From: Deltaproteobacteria bacterium
GTDB lineage: Bacteria; Desulfobacterota; GWC2-55-46; DRQE01
DNA length: 22,840 nt
Assembly (NCBI GenBank): GCA_016219165.1
Contig: JACRCB010000027.1
Location: 1 to 22,840 of the forward strand
Direction: 5' to 3'
A program made the position numbers and the translations under genes. Of this stretch, positions 7,452 through 14,810 are shown one piece after another (the stretch's first letter is position 1; every line of letters begins with the position of its first letter). The notes under the pieces are model-generated. The model was not told the DNA's origin, ran no database searches, and saw only the letters and a program-made list of their open reading frames with translations.

Positions 7452-10400
7452 TTATTCACCGCCACCGGCCGGGAGAGGGCCTCTTCCTGCGTGAGCCGCA
7501 ACTTTTTTATCTCCGTATTTTCAAGGAGAGGCAGCACCCTGCCGCTCGCCGGTATCTCCATGGCGGTAAGGGACATGCCCTTTCCGTTATTCGGGCCGCA
7601 GTAGTTGTTATCCCCTCCCTGGTTCGGGTGCCAGGCATGATACAGAAAATGGGCCGGATGCAGTTTGTCCGGAATTCCCGCGTTTATGAGCCTTGCGGTC
7701 ATTTCGTAGGGGCCGCAGATGTGTCCGAGGTAGTCCTCGTGCTCATCGGCCCCCCCGATGCGTATGATGTCCTCGCGCCTGCACGCAAAGCACGCCCCGT
7801 AGTTGTAGACGTGCCAGAGGTTTAAGTCGCTCTTAAGGCTCATCGGAGAACCTCCAAGCCCGTTCGGCACCCCGGCGGCGGCGTTCACGCACCCCGCGCC
7901 TATAATTTCGCCTATGGGGGGGAAGTTGAAGGGATGGAACTTTTTGTCAAAATTCCTGATTTCCTCGAGGTGGAGCGCAAGATGCCTTCCCCTCTCGAAC
8001 TCCCTTGCAAGCGTCCGGACGAAATCGCTCCTTACAATCGCATCGGAGTCCATGAAAACGAGGAGCTCGCCGGACGAATTAAGAATACCCGTGTTGTACA
8101 TGCGGTGCTTGTGGTAATAACTCTCCGGGTCGTTACCCATCGCAATCCACGTATCCACCGGGGAGGGCCTTCCCATCCCTCCGTATTTTTTTATCAAGGC
8201 GTCTATCCCCTCGGCCCTTTTTCCGTAAAATTCTATCCAGACGATTTCGTATGAGTCCCTCTCTATAGCCTGATGGTTCAGGTATTCGAGCACGTGGAAA
8301 CTCTCCCTTACTGACCAGTCAAGGAGGATGATGCTTAATTTCGGCGGATGCGCAAAGTCCGCCCTGCGGAAAAACGTGAGCCCGTCTTGACACTGAAGGC
8401 CTTCGGAAAACTCTACCGCGGGTTTCTCCGGAGGCGCCTCCACAGCGGCCTTTGACTGCGGGGCATCGTATTGGGCAATCAATCTTTCAACCTCGGTCGA
8501 GTTCCTCCCTTTAAAGCACACGCCATCGCCGCAGCCGCCCCTGTCCGCCTTATCCTTGTCAAAGGGATGACCCTGCTTAATCCCGTAAAAGTCTCTTTTA
8601 ACCTCTACTATGTTGTAACCGTGGAAACCTTCTCTTACGAGGTGGATGTAGGGCGAGTAATCTCTCTTTACCTCCAAGACCTCCCCCACTGCCGCGCCCT
8701 CTACCTTATAAAACTCCCCTCCGTGACTTACTATGCTATAGCCGCCCGGTTCGTCCAGAACTTCAGGGGCCGTGCCGGAGCCGTTTGAAGAACCCAGGGG
8801 CTCGCCGCCGCCGTGTGTTATCTCACCGTCGTAGGAATCCGGTCTTGCGCTGGCCTCGGCGCCTCTCCCGCTCCTTACGTTTTTAACCACGTGTTCAGCA
8901 TACCCGCCCATATTCATGCCGTTTTTATAGAGGGCCTCCACTATCATTTCAAAACGGTCCTTCCTTACCTTCTCGTCTATGTAGGGATGCGTTGAATACC
9001 ACAGGTGCGGCGGAACGAAACTCGGATATTTCCCGTAGATTTCCCCTTTATCGCCCCTGAAGGAGATATTGTATTTTTCCGGTTCGAGCCAGTATATCGA
9101 GCCGTGCATGAGCATCAATGGGTTGATGTTGGCCACGCGGTCGATATAGGGTTTGTTTCCAACGAGAAGTTCTATGCCCTCTTTGATATCCTCCTCACTC
9201 TCCCCGGGCACCCCTATAACGATATTGACCTCGTTCGATATACCGGCGCGGCGGCAGTCCATGAGATTGCGTGAAATCATATCTGTCGTGTAGCCCTTGT
9301 TCTGCAGCTTGAGTATGCGGGGGGCCCAGGCATCGACCCCGAAGCGGATGGAGACAAAACCGGCCTCTTTAAGTTTTTCGAAAAACTTAAGGTCGTTCCT
9401 CTTGTCTATCCTCAACTGTCCGGTAAGTTTGACCCTGAGCCCTCTGCGTATTATCTCATCGCATATCGCGAGGACATTGCCGGGGTCCCCGTTAAAGTCG
9501 CTCTCGTTAAACTGAAAGAGGTCGCAGCCCCTCGAATTAAGCCATGCGATTTCGTCCGCCACCCTTTTCGGCGAATGAGACCTCCAGAAAAACCTCTCGG
9601 CGCAGAATCTGCATCTCGCCCAGCGGCACCCCCTGCTCCCGGTAACAGGGGTCAGTTGATAGTGGTTGTAGTTCCTGTAGATTTCGAGATTCTTTGCCCA
9701 GTCGTATCCAGGCATCTCGAGGCTATCGAGGTCCTCCGGCGCTTTGCCCGGCGTGAACCGGCGTTTGGGGGAATCGAACCTCGAGATTACACCCGGGATA
9801 TCTTTTGGCCGCTCTCCTTTTATGAGGGCCGAAACAAGGGGGCCAACGGTCAAGTCCCCCTCCCCTATCACCATATAATCATAATCCGGAAAGACGAGCG
9901 GGCCGAGGGTGGGATAATAACAACTGTATCCGCCGACGAGTATGAGTGTGTCCGGGAGCCCCTTTTTAACCCTCTTTACCACCTCTCTGGAAAACCTGAT
10001 GTTATTGGACTGCACCGACAGCGCAAGTATCTTTGGATTTGCCTTAATTAGTCCCTCCGAGACCTCGCGGATTTCTGGGAGGAAGTATTCGATAACCTCT
10101 GCCTTCTGCCACTCTTCCTCCCCATCCACGGCCCATGGGTCGTCCTTCATCCGGCAGCCTGTTTTTGTTACAATCCCGCCTGCGGAATCGAGGAGTCTTA
10201 AGGTGTGGTACCGGTGATACACGATGGGGTCGAGGTCCACGGTCTCAAACTTAATCCCCGTGGATTTCAGGGCATTGTGGACGTAGGCGAGCCCATTGGG
10301 CATCATGTCGAGGTTGCGCGAAGGGCAATCGATGAGTATCAGTTCCAGCCCCTCCCTGAATCTTATCTCCGGGATATCGATAGGATAGATGCTTTCAGTA

Positions 10401-10891
10401 TCGGGGATGAATGCGCGTTTAGGCAATATTGCGGGCTCTATTTCCCCGAGTATCTCAGGCGTTATAATCCTGATTTCGGGCTCTGCCTCGGAAATCCTCT
10501 TCCTCATCCTCATAAGTCCCACGGTCAACGTCTCGCATAAAAAAACCGTCTTTATGTCAGAGGGCAGTCTTTCAAGAGGGACGACTGGAATCCCATGGGC
10601 GGTTTTAAGGCTTTTCAAGGGATTGTCCGCGATTATGAAACGGACTTTCTTCCTGACCCCGGGGCACATCGCCAGCATGTAATCGAGAAACCTCCCGTTC
10701 CCGTAAAATGCGAGACGCGCCTGCGAAGCGAGATGCCCGGCGAGTGTTTTCATGCATTTCTTGTCCTCGGGGCCCTTGTCATAGGCAAAGAGGAGGTGCG
10801 CGCTGAAACGCATCTTCGTGCCCTTAAGCGAAACCACTCTCCCCTTCCCCCCCTCCGCCTTAATCTTAATATCCGTCACAATGTGTTCCAT
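7448..10891 (-). CDS. B12-binding radical SAM protein fused to a family 2 glycosyltransferase
   Basis: 1147 residues with at least four parts. Residues 45-160 look like a small Rossmann-type domain (AFYGNGRFLDYML, then a GIPVVPLERLP turn). Residues 181-370 form a cobalamin-binding-type domain with ILVGGYSCYYPTLG (317-330). Residues 413-650 are a radical SAM domain; its cluster motif is C422-x4-C427-x2-C430, one residue longer than the canonical CX3CX2C, followed by FNESDFNGDP. A linker (about 665-845) holds two copies of a GY(S/N)IV...FY motif at 717-728 and 759-769. Residues 850-1090 are a GT2 domain with D948-S-D950 and a late HAWHP motif. The family suggests radical methylation or C-C chemistry, joined here to sugar transfer. 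The ATG at 10891 has AAAGGAG about 10 bases upstream. Confidence 0.9.
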   Translation of the reverse strand: MEHIVTDIKIKAEGGKGRVVSLKGTKMRFSAHLLFAYDKGPEDKKCMKTLAGHLASQARLAFYGNGRFLDYMLAMCPGVRKKVRFIIADNPLKSLKTAHGIPVVPLERLPSDIKTVFLCETLTVGLMRMRKRISEAEPEIRIITPEILGEIEPAILPKRAFIPDTESIYPIDIPEIRFREGLELILIDCPSRNLDMMPNGLAYVHNALKSTGIKFETVDLDPIVYHRYHTLRLLDSAGGIVTKTGCRMKDDPWAVDGEEEWQKAEVIEYFLPEIREVSEGLIKANPKILALSVQSNNIRFSREVVKRVKKGLPDTLILVGGYSCYYPTLGPLVFPDYDYMVIGEGDLTVGPLVSALIKGERPKDIPGVISRFDSPKRRFTPGKAPEDLDSLEMPGYDWAKNLEIYRNYNHYQLTPVTGSRGCRWARCRFCAERFFWRSHSPKRVADEIAWLNSRGCDLFQFNESDFNGDPGNVLAICDEIIRRGLRVKLTGQLRIDKRNDLKFFEKLKEAGFVSIRFGVDAWAPRILKLQNKGYTTDMISRNLMDCRRAGISNEVNIVIGVPGESEEDIKEGIELLVGNKPYIDRVANINPLMLMHGSIYWLEPEKYNISFRGDKGEIYGKYPSFVPPHLWYSTHPYIDEKVRKDRFEMIVEALYKNGMNMGGYAEHVVKNVRSGRGAEASARPDSYDGEITHGGGEPLGSSNGSGTAPEVLDEPGGYSIVSHGGEFYKVEGAAVGEVLEVKRDYSPYIHLVREGFHGYNIVEVKRDFYGIKQGHPFDKDKADRGGCGDGVCFKGRNSTEVERLIAQYDAPQSKAAVEAPPEKPAVEFSEGLQCQDGLTFFRRADFAHPPKLSIILLDWSVRESFHVLEYLNHQAIERDSYEIVWIEFYGKRAEGIDALIKKYGGMGRPSPVDTWIAMGNDPESYYHKHRMYNTGILNSSGELLVFMDSDAIVRSDFVRTLAREFERGRHLALHLEEIRNFDKKFHPFNFPPIGEIIGAGCVNAAAGVPNGLGGSPMSLKSDLNLWHVYNYGACFACRREDIIRIGGADEHEDYLGHICGPYEMTARLINAGIPDKLHPAHFLYHAWHPNQGGDNNYCGPNNGKGMSLTAMEIPASGRVLPLLENTEIKKLRLTQEEALSRPVAVNK

Positions 10892-10906
10892 AACAGAGCC
10901 GCTCCT

Positions 10907-11605
10907 TTATTTCCGGATGCCTTTCAACATTCCGGCAAACCCCGGACTCATCCCTGATTTTGCGTCCACAATCTCTTTCTGCAGCGCCTCTACATAATCG
11001 TTTATCTCGGCGTGTTCGCCGCCGAGATTCTTCATGTATTCGCCATTTCTGGCAATTATCTTCCGGAGAGTATCTATAGTCGCGTCCTTTTTCTTCATGT
11101 ACTCCTTGAGCGCGGCTATCTGCCCGCCCATGGAAGAAACCCGGCAATCCAGATTCCCTACGGCGCCGTTCTTAGCCGCGACCTCGTTTGTAAGTCGCCC
11201 GATGGCACCCTTAAGTTCGCCGGCCTCTTTTTCGAGAACTCCGAGCCTTTCGTCCTTTTGACAGATGAGCGCATTCAGCCCCTTGATTGTCTCGGCCTTG
11301 AGGAGCACATCCTCCCTCATGGCCTGCACCGCAAAGTCCATCTCCCTCCATTCCTCGTTCATCCTCTGCAGGGAAGCGCGGGATTGTTCAAGTTCCTTGT
11401 TAAGTTCCTTGTTAAGCCCCTTGTTAAGCCCCATGTTAAGTTCCATGTTAAGGCCCTTCGTAAGTCCTATTTTATCCTTCCTGCCTGCCGCACCCCCTCC
11501 CTTGGAAGAACCCCCTCGTCCCGCCCCGTGGGGCAGGGCCTTTCCCCCTCCGGGCGGGTTTTTCAAATGCCCCGGTTTTTTTAGTCCCAATTTTGGTTTG
11601 CTCAT
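10907..11605 (-). CDS. coiled-coil protein with Gly/Lys-rich N-terminus and tandem tetrapeptide repeat
   Basis: 232 residues, no family recognised. Residues 1-47 are basic and Gly/Pro-rich and look disordered. Residues 48-75 are seven tandem tetrapeptides of the form (G/E)-L-(N/T/E)-(K/M/Q), encoded by 12-base units. From about 60 to 205 the sequence is strongly helical with heptad-like hydrophobic spacing and many Glu/Lys/Ala, so a long coiled coil is expected. There is no signal peptide or membrane span, so it should be cytoplasmic or membrane-associated through partners. It sits between the ABC exporter genes and the radical SAM/glycosyltransferase gene, so a scaffold or chain-length ruler role for glycan assembly is a reasonable guess, no more. 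The ATG at 11605 follows GGAGGGG. Confidence 0.82.
   Translation of the reverse strand: MSKPKLGLKKPGHLKNPPGGGKALPHGAGRGGSSKGGGAAGRKDKIGLTKGLNMELNMGLNKGLNKELNKELEQSRASLQRMNEEWREMDFAVQAMREDVLLKAETIKGLNALICQKDERLGVLEKEAGELKGAIGRLTNEVAAKNGAVGNLDCRVSSMGGQIAALKEYMKKKDATIDTLRKIIARNGEYMKNLGGEHAEINDYVEALQKEIVDAKSGMSPGFAGMLKGIRK
11385..11468 (-). repeat. seven tandem 12-bp units inside the coiled-coil gene
   Basis: Read on the plus strand the unit is approximately ttgttaagttcc. Six full units run from 11397 to 11468 with a few substitutions, preceded by a diverged one at 11385-11396. The unit is a multiple of three, so copy number changes would add or remove whole tetrapeptides (for example ELNK) without breaking the frame. 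Confidence 0.88.
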
Positions 11606-11625
11606 TTTATGCCCCTCCGGTTACG

Positions 11626-11700
11626 GGCGTCTTAAGCGCCGCCTGCAACAGGCGTCTTAAGCGCCGCCTGCAACAGGCGTCTTAAGCGCCGCCTGCATAG
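11626..11700. repeat. three tandem 25-bp units at the 3' end of the export ATPase gene
   Basis: Units at 11626-11650 and 11651-11675 are identical, and 11676-11700 matches except at its last bases. The third unit encodes the last residues and stop codon of the ABC ATPase, while the other two lie just behind the stop. This looks like tandem duplication of the gene end. Each unit holds a near-palindrome around CTTAAG flanked by GGCG/CGCC, so the transcript could fold into small hairpins in the 76-base gap before the coiled-coil gene. Confidence 0.92.
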
Positions 11701-12422
11701 GCGGAAACCACCTCTTCCGCCTCCCCTATCATCCTTATTGTGCGTTCATCCAGCCACATGGCGCTGTCGCATACCATCCTCACGCTCCCCATGCTGTGGG
11801 ATACAAAAACCATGGTTACGCCCTTTTCCTTGAATTCCAGTATCCTCCTGTGGCACTTTCCCTGGAATTCGATATCCCCGACCGAGAGTATTTCGTCTAT
11901 AAGGAGTATTTCCGGATCCATGTGCGCCACAATCGAAAAACCAAGCCGCGCCTGCATACCGGTTGAATAAGTCCTTACCGGCTGGTCTATGCTCTCTTCA
12001 ATGCCGGAGAAATCAATTATCCCGTCCATCCTTTTAATGACTTCCCTCCTCGTAAGCCCAAGGAGCACCCCGTTAAGTATTATATTCTCCTTGCCGGTCA
12101 AGTCGGGGTGGAACCCTGACCCGAGTTCAAGGAGCGAAGTTATGCGCCCCGCCACTTCCACCCTTCCCCTCGTGGGCCTCATAACCCCGGCAATAAGGGC
12201 CAGGATGGTGCTTTTACCCGCCCCGTTTTTACCGATGATTCCCATGGATTGCCCGGCCTTAACCTCGAAACTCAAACCCTCCAGCGCGAGAAACCGCGAG
12301 TTGCGCATCTCTCTGATTGCCGAGGGCATATTGAAGAGAAAACTCTTGAACCCCCTTACCATATGGTGATAGAGCGGATAATATTTCGAGACGCCTTCAA
12401 ACCTTATTGCCGCTTCGCTCAC
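11682..12422 (-). CDS. ABC transporter ATP-binding protein, polysaccharide export (Wzt/KpsT type, short form)
   Basis: 246 residues: the energising subunit of an ABC-2 exporter for lipid-linked polysaccharide at the inner membrane. Residues 1-45 form the extra N-terminal stretch typical of Wzt/TagH proteins. Walker A GKNGAGKST is at 64-72, a Q-loop region precedes ELGSGFHPDLTG (99-110, a hallmark of this group), the signature is YSTGMQARL (152-160), Walker B is EILLIDEIL (171-179) and the switch His is at 209. It stops right after the nucleotide-binding domain, so the C-terminal carbohydrate-binding domain of O9a-type Wzt is absent. The start is GTG at 12422 in a GTGA overlap with the permease, behind GGCGGAGG. 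Its last codons lie inside a 25-bp tandem repeat. Confidence 0.95.
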   Translation of the reverse strand: MSEAAIRFEGVSKYYPLYHHMVRGFKSFLFNMPSAIREMRNSRFLALEGLSFEVKAGQSMGIIGKNGAGKSTILALIAGVMRPTRGRVEVAGRITSLLELGSGFHPDLTGKENIILNGVLLGLTRREVIKRMDGIIDFSGIEESIDQPVRTYSTGMQARLGFSIVAHMDPEILLIDEILSVGDIEFQGKCHRRILEFKEKGVTMVFVSHSMGSVRMVCDSAMWLDERTIRMIGEAEEVVSAYAGGA

Positions 12423-13192
12423 AGGGCCTCCGCCAGTTGCCCGTTGAGTTTTCCGTATACGGCGCGACCCGTGAAAAATACGATAACCCCCCAGACGAAC
12501 GTGTAGATGAAGTACCTGAAATCGAATACGCCTTCGAGGAAAATCCCCTTGTAGGTGAGGATGAGCGGAGAGAGCGGGTTCATCATTATCAGTCTGTGGT
12601 ACTCCTTCGGTATAATGTCCATCGAATATATTATCGGTGTAAGGTAAAAAAGGAGGGTGGTGAATATCCCTACAAGCCTCTCAAGGTCCCTGAAGAAGAG
12701 GTTTGCGGACGCAACCGCGAGAGAGAACCCGGCGGCCATGAGAAACTGCGCCGTTATGATGAGCGGAAGCCCCAAGAGCCATGCAGGCGTCGGGTATTTG
12801 CCGTATATGATAAGGAAAAAAACTATCACCGGAATCGAAAGCAGAAAATGTATCAGTTCGCTCGATATGAGGCCGTAGACGAGCATTTCTTTCGGGAAGG
12901 TCGTTTTTTTAATCAACGACGCATTCCCGATGAAACAGGTTGCGCTCGCGTTCACGGAGTTTGAAAACAACTGCCATGGGAAAAGGCCGGCAATGATAAA
13001 AAGGGTGTAGTTCTCGATAGCCACTTTCATAATCACCTTGAAGGCCAGATAAAATACCAGCGAAAGGGCGAGCGGATTTAATAGCGACCAGAGATACCCC
13101 AGGTAACTGTTCTTATACCTGACCTTGAGCTCTTTTTTTGTAAGTTCGAAGAGTAAGTCTTTTATATGCTCGACCGGTATCTTTTTTATCAT
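12419..13192 (-). CDS. ABC-2 type transporter permease, polysaccharide export (Wzm type)
   Basis: 257 residues from the ATG at 13192, with about six hydrophobic helices. The segment KELKVRYKNSYLGYLWSLLNP (residues 20-40) is the diagnostic entry to the ABC2_membrane/Wzm family, and AGLFPWQLFSNSV and the NPLSPLI-type segment near the end also match. It forms the channel that moves the glycan across the inner membrane together with the ATPase encoded next (4-base overlap). The frame is open further upstream to a GTG at 13261, adding 23 residues; neither start has a convincing ribosome site. The ATG was chosen because the family core begins about ten residues after it. It is the first gene after the operon promoter, with a leader of about 200-270 bases. 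Confidence 0.93.
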   Translation of the reverse strand: MIKKIPVEHIKDLLFELTKKELKVRYKNSYLGYLWSLLNPLALSLVFYLAFKVIMKVAIENYTLFIIAGLFPWQLFSNSVNASATCFIGNASLIKKTTFPKEMLVYGLISSELIHFLLSIPVIVFFLIIYGKYPTPAWLLGLPLIITAQFLMAAGFSLAVASANLFFRDLERLVGIFTTLLFYLTPIIYSMDIIPKEYHRLIMMNPLSPLILTYKGIFLEGVFDFRYFIYTFVWGVIVFFTGRAVYGKLNGQLAEAL

Positions 13193-13467
13193 AAAGGCAT
13201 TAGATGAAGAAACAACCGGAATACTTCCAACCCCGCTTTGGACGGCGCGGGGTCGGGCCACGCCAATGCTATAATGATGAAAGAGTCAGGATGAATGAAT
13301 CAGGATGGGCCCTGTTACAGCGGTATCTGCCGGGTAATCCGCGCTGGAACTGTTTCCACGATGGAGTGAAATGATGAGAATCTTAGGTGAGATGTCTCTT
13401 GATCGAGGTGAAAAATCTTGGAAGAATTAGTTTAAATCCGGCGTATTGTTTCTCCTGATTGTTAACA
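13193..13467 (-). other. long 5' leader of the glycan operon
   Basis: The stretch between the promoter and the permease start holds no convincing open reading frame. It contains a short direct repetition (tcaggatgaatgaatcaggatg, split as two tcaggatg copies near 13288 and 13301). I saw no JUMPstart/ops-like element and no recognisable riboswitch. If translation starts at the GTG at 13261, the first 69 bases here are coding. Confidence 0.4.
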
Positions 13468-13496
13468 ACTATACCAAAGAACACAGGTGGTGTCAA
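13468..13496 (-). promoter_or_regulatory. sigma-70 promoter of the minus-strand glycan operon
   Basis: On the minus strand there is a perfect -35 TTGACA (13491-13496), a 17-base spacer, and TATAGT as -10 (13468-13473, five of six consensus bases). Transcription should begin near 13461 and run leftwards into the export genes. The surrounding sequence is AT-rich. Confidence 0.75.
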
Positions 13497-13548
13497 CTAT
13501 TTATTGACATTTTTTAATATTTTTTTACCGTTTTTATCAAAGGCCGCC

Positions 13549-13680
13549 CCAGCACCACTTGGGACACGCACGCCTCGCGCCTGCGTCGACGCCTCACGGC
13601 GCGGCGATGCGGGTTGGCTTTGAATGTTATGCACGCCTCGCGGCGACGCGGGTAGGAAGCCCTGTCCAAAGTGGTGCTGG
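13549..13680. repeat. MITE-like inverted-repeat element, copy A, enlarged by GC-rich inserts
   Basis: The arms are ccagcaccacttgggaca (13549-13566) and tgtccaaagtggtgctgg (13663-13680), an 18-bp terminal inverted repeat with one mismatch. The interior shares ttggctttgaatgttatg (13614-13631) with copy B at 22123-22188 read in reverse, and the end agccctgtcc. Relative to that copy, this one has two extra GC-rich blocks, 13569-13613 and about 13632-13654. Three near-identical acgcctcRcg words lie at 13570, 13589 and 13633. No coding capacity. It lies between the divergent operons, upstream of the first sulfotransferase. Confidence 0.85.
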
Positions 13681-13861
13681 GCGCGTCAAGAAAATCTTTA
13701 TAAAATAAAAGGAATATGCTAATTTATGCCATTAATTGAGGGTTCCATGCCGGGCGCCGTATTCTGCCGGGTTATCGGAATGGCCGCTTTTCCCTCTTAA
13801 CCGTCTTATATCAGGCGGAACGGTTGCAAGGGGATTCTCCCGAATCTTTCAGAGGTTACCG

Positions 13862-14797
13862 GTGAGCGATAACAAGGTCAAGGTTCTTTTCATTGGAGGC
13901 TACGGCAGGAGCGGCTCCACCCTTTTTGACAGGATGCTGGGGCAGATTGAGGGTTTCTTTTCCATCGGGGAGTTAAAATTCGTCTGGGAGAGGTGTTTTG
14001 CCGAAGACCAACTCTGCGGCTGCGGAAGGCCGTTCAAGGAATGTCCCTTCTGGAGCGCGGTTGTAAAAGAGACCTTCGGGGGTTTTGAGGAGGTAAACGT
14101 CAAGGAGGTTATGGCGTTAAAGAATTCAGTAGACCATGCGGCGCGCATCCCGCTGCTTCTATCGCCATACGCGCCAGCCGGTTATAAAGAGAGGCTCGAT
14201 GCCTACAGCCTCCTTCTGGGCAAACTGTTTTCCGCGATAAAGAAGACTTCCGGCTGCGAGTTCATAGTGGACTCCTCCAAGAGCCCCTCCTACGGGCTTA
14301 TCTTGAGCCGCACCCCGGGTGTAGAGCTCTATGTCATCCATCTTGTGAGGGACAGCCGCGCCGTATCGTTCTCATGGCAGAGGAAGAGGGCAAGGCCAGA
14401 GATATACTGGAAGACCGTATATATGCCAAGGCGCGGGCCCATCGAAGGCGCCATAAAATGGAATATCTCAAACCTCGTAATCGGGATGCTCAGGCGGAAG
14501 GCGAAGGGTTACATCAGGGTCTGTTATGAGGACCTGGTGGAAAGGCCCCGCGAGGTGATGAAAGAGGTTTCGGACTTTCTCGGCAGGCCCCTCAAATTGG
14601 ATTTCATAAAAGACTCCACCGTGCGTCTTAAGACAAACCACACCGTGGCGGGGAACCCCATGCGTTTCAAGCATGGGGCGATAGAATTAAGGCCCGACAT
14701 CGAATGGAAGGAAAAGATGCCGGCCATCCGCAGATGCCTCGTTACCGTCCTGACGTCCCCGCTTCTTTTTAATTACGGATACATCGGGAGGAAATAG
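13862..14797 (+). CDS. PAPS-dependent sulfotransferase family protein
   Basis: 311 residues. It has the sulfotransferase fold signatures: the 5'-phosphosulfate-binding loop GGYGRSGST (12-20), FIVDSSKSP (134-142), and the 3'-phosphate-binding segment HLVRDSRAVSFSW (160-172). A Cys-rich CGCGRPFKECPFW segment (52-64) is typical of one bacterial subgroup. It would transfer sulfate from PAPS to a hydroxyl, here probably of a glycan given the neighbours. There is no signal peptide, so it acts in the cytoplasm. The frame is open upstream to a TTG at 13736, but the GTG at 13862 has AGAGG six bases upstream and places the loop at the usual distance from the N-terminus. It is first in a five-gene plus-strand cluster; no consensus promoter was found. 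Confidence 0.88.
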   Translation: MSDNKVKVLFIGGYGRSGSTLFDRMLGQIEGFFSIGELKFVWERCFAEDQLCGCGRPFKECPFWSAVVKETFGGFEEVNVKEVMALKNSVDHAARIPLLLSPYAPAGYKERLDAYSLLLGKLFSAIKKTSGCEFIVDSSKSPSYGLILSRTPGVELYVIHLVRDSRAVSFSWQRKRARPEIYWKTVYMPRRGPIEGAIKWNISNLVIGMLRRKAKGYIRVCYEDLVERPREVMKEVSDFLGRPLKLDFIKDSTVRLKTNHTVAGNPMRFKHGAIELRPDIEWKEKMPAIRRCLVTVLTSPLLFNYGYIGRK

Positions 14798-14810
14798 CGG
14801 GGGAAAGCGT

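Noticed and set aside
11012..11584. Long plus-strand frames antisense to the coiled-coil and other minus-strand genes
   Set aside because: They are shadows of high-quality coding regions on the other strand, without ribosome sites or recognisable motifs.
13193..13467. JUMPstart/ops antitermination element in the glycan operon leader
   Set aside because: No ggcggtagc-type core found on the minus strand.
13504..13532. Possible plus-strand promoter for the sulfotransferase cluster
   Set aside because: TTGACA is present at 13504-13509, but the best -10 (TACCGT at 16 bases) is poor, in an AT-rich run. Not called.
13549..13680. CRISPR array reading of the repeat-rich intergenic region
   Set aside because: The arms are inverted and not direct repeats, units are not evenly spaced, and no cas gene is present.
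13736..13861. Upstream TTG start of the first sulfotransferase
   Set aside because: The added 42 residues do not look family-like and there is no ribosome site; the GTG at 13862 has AGAGG.
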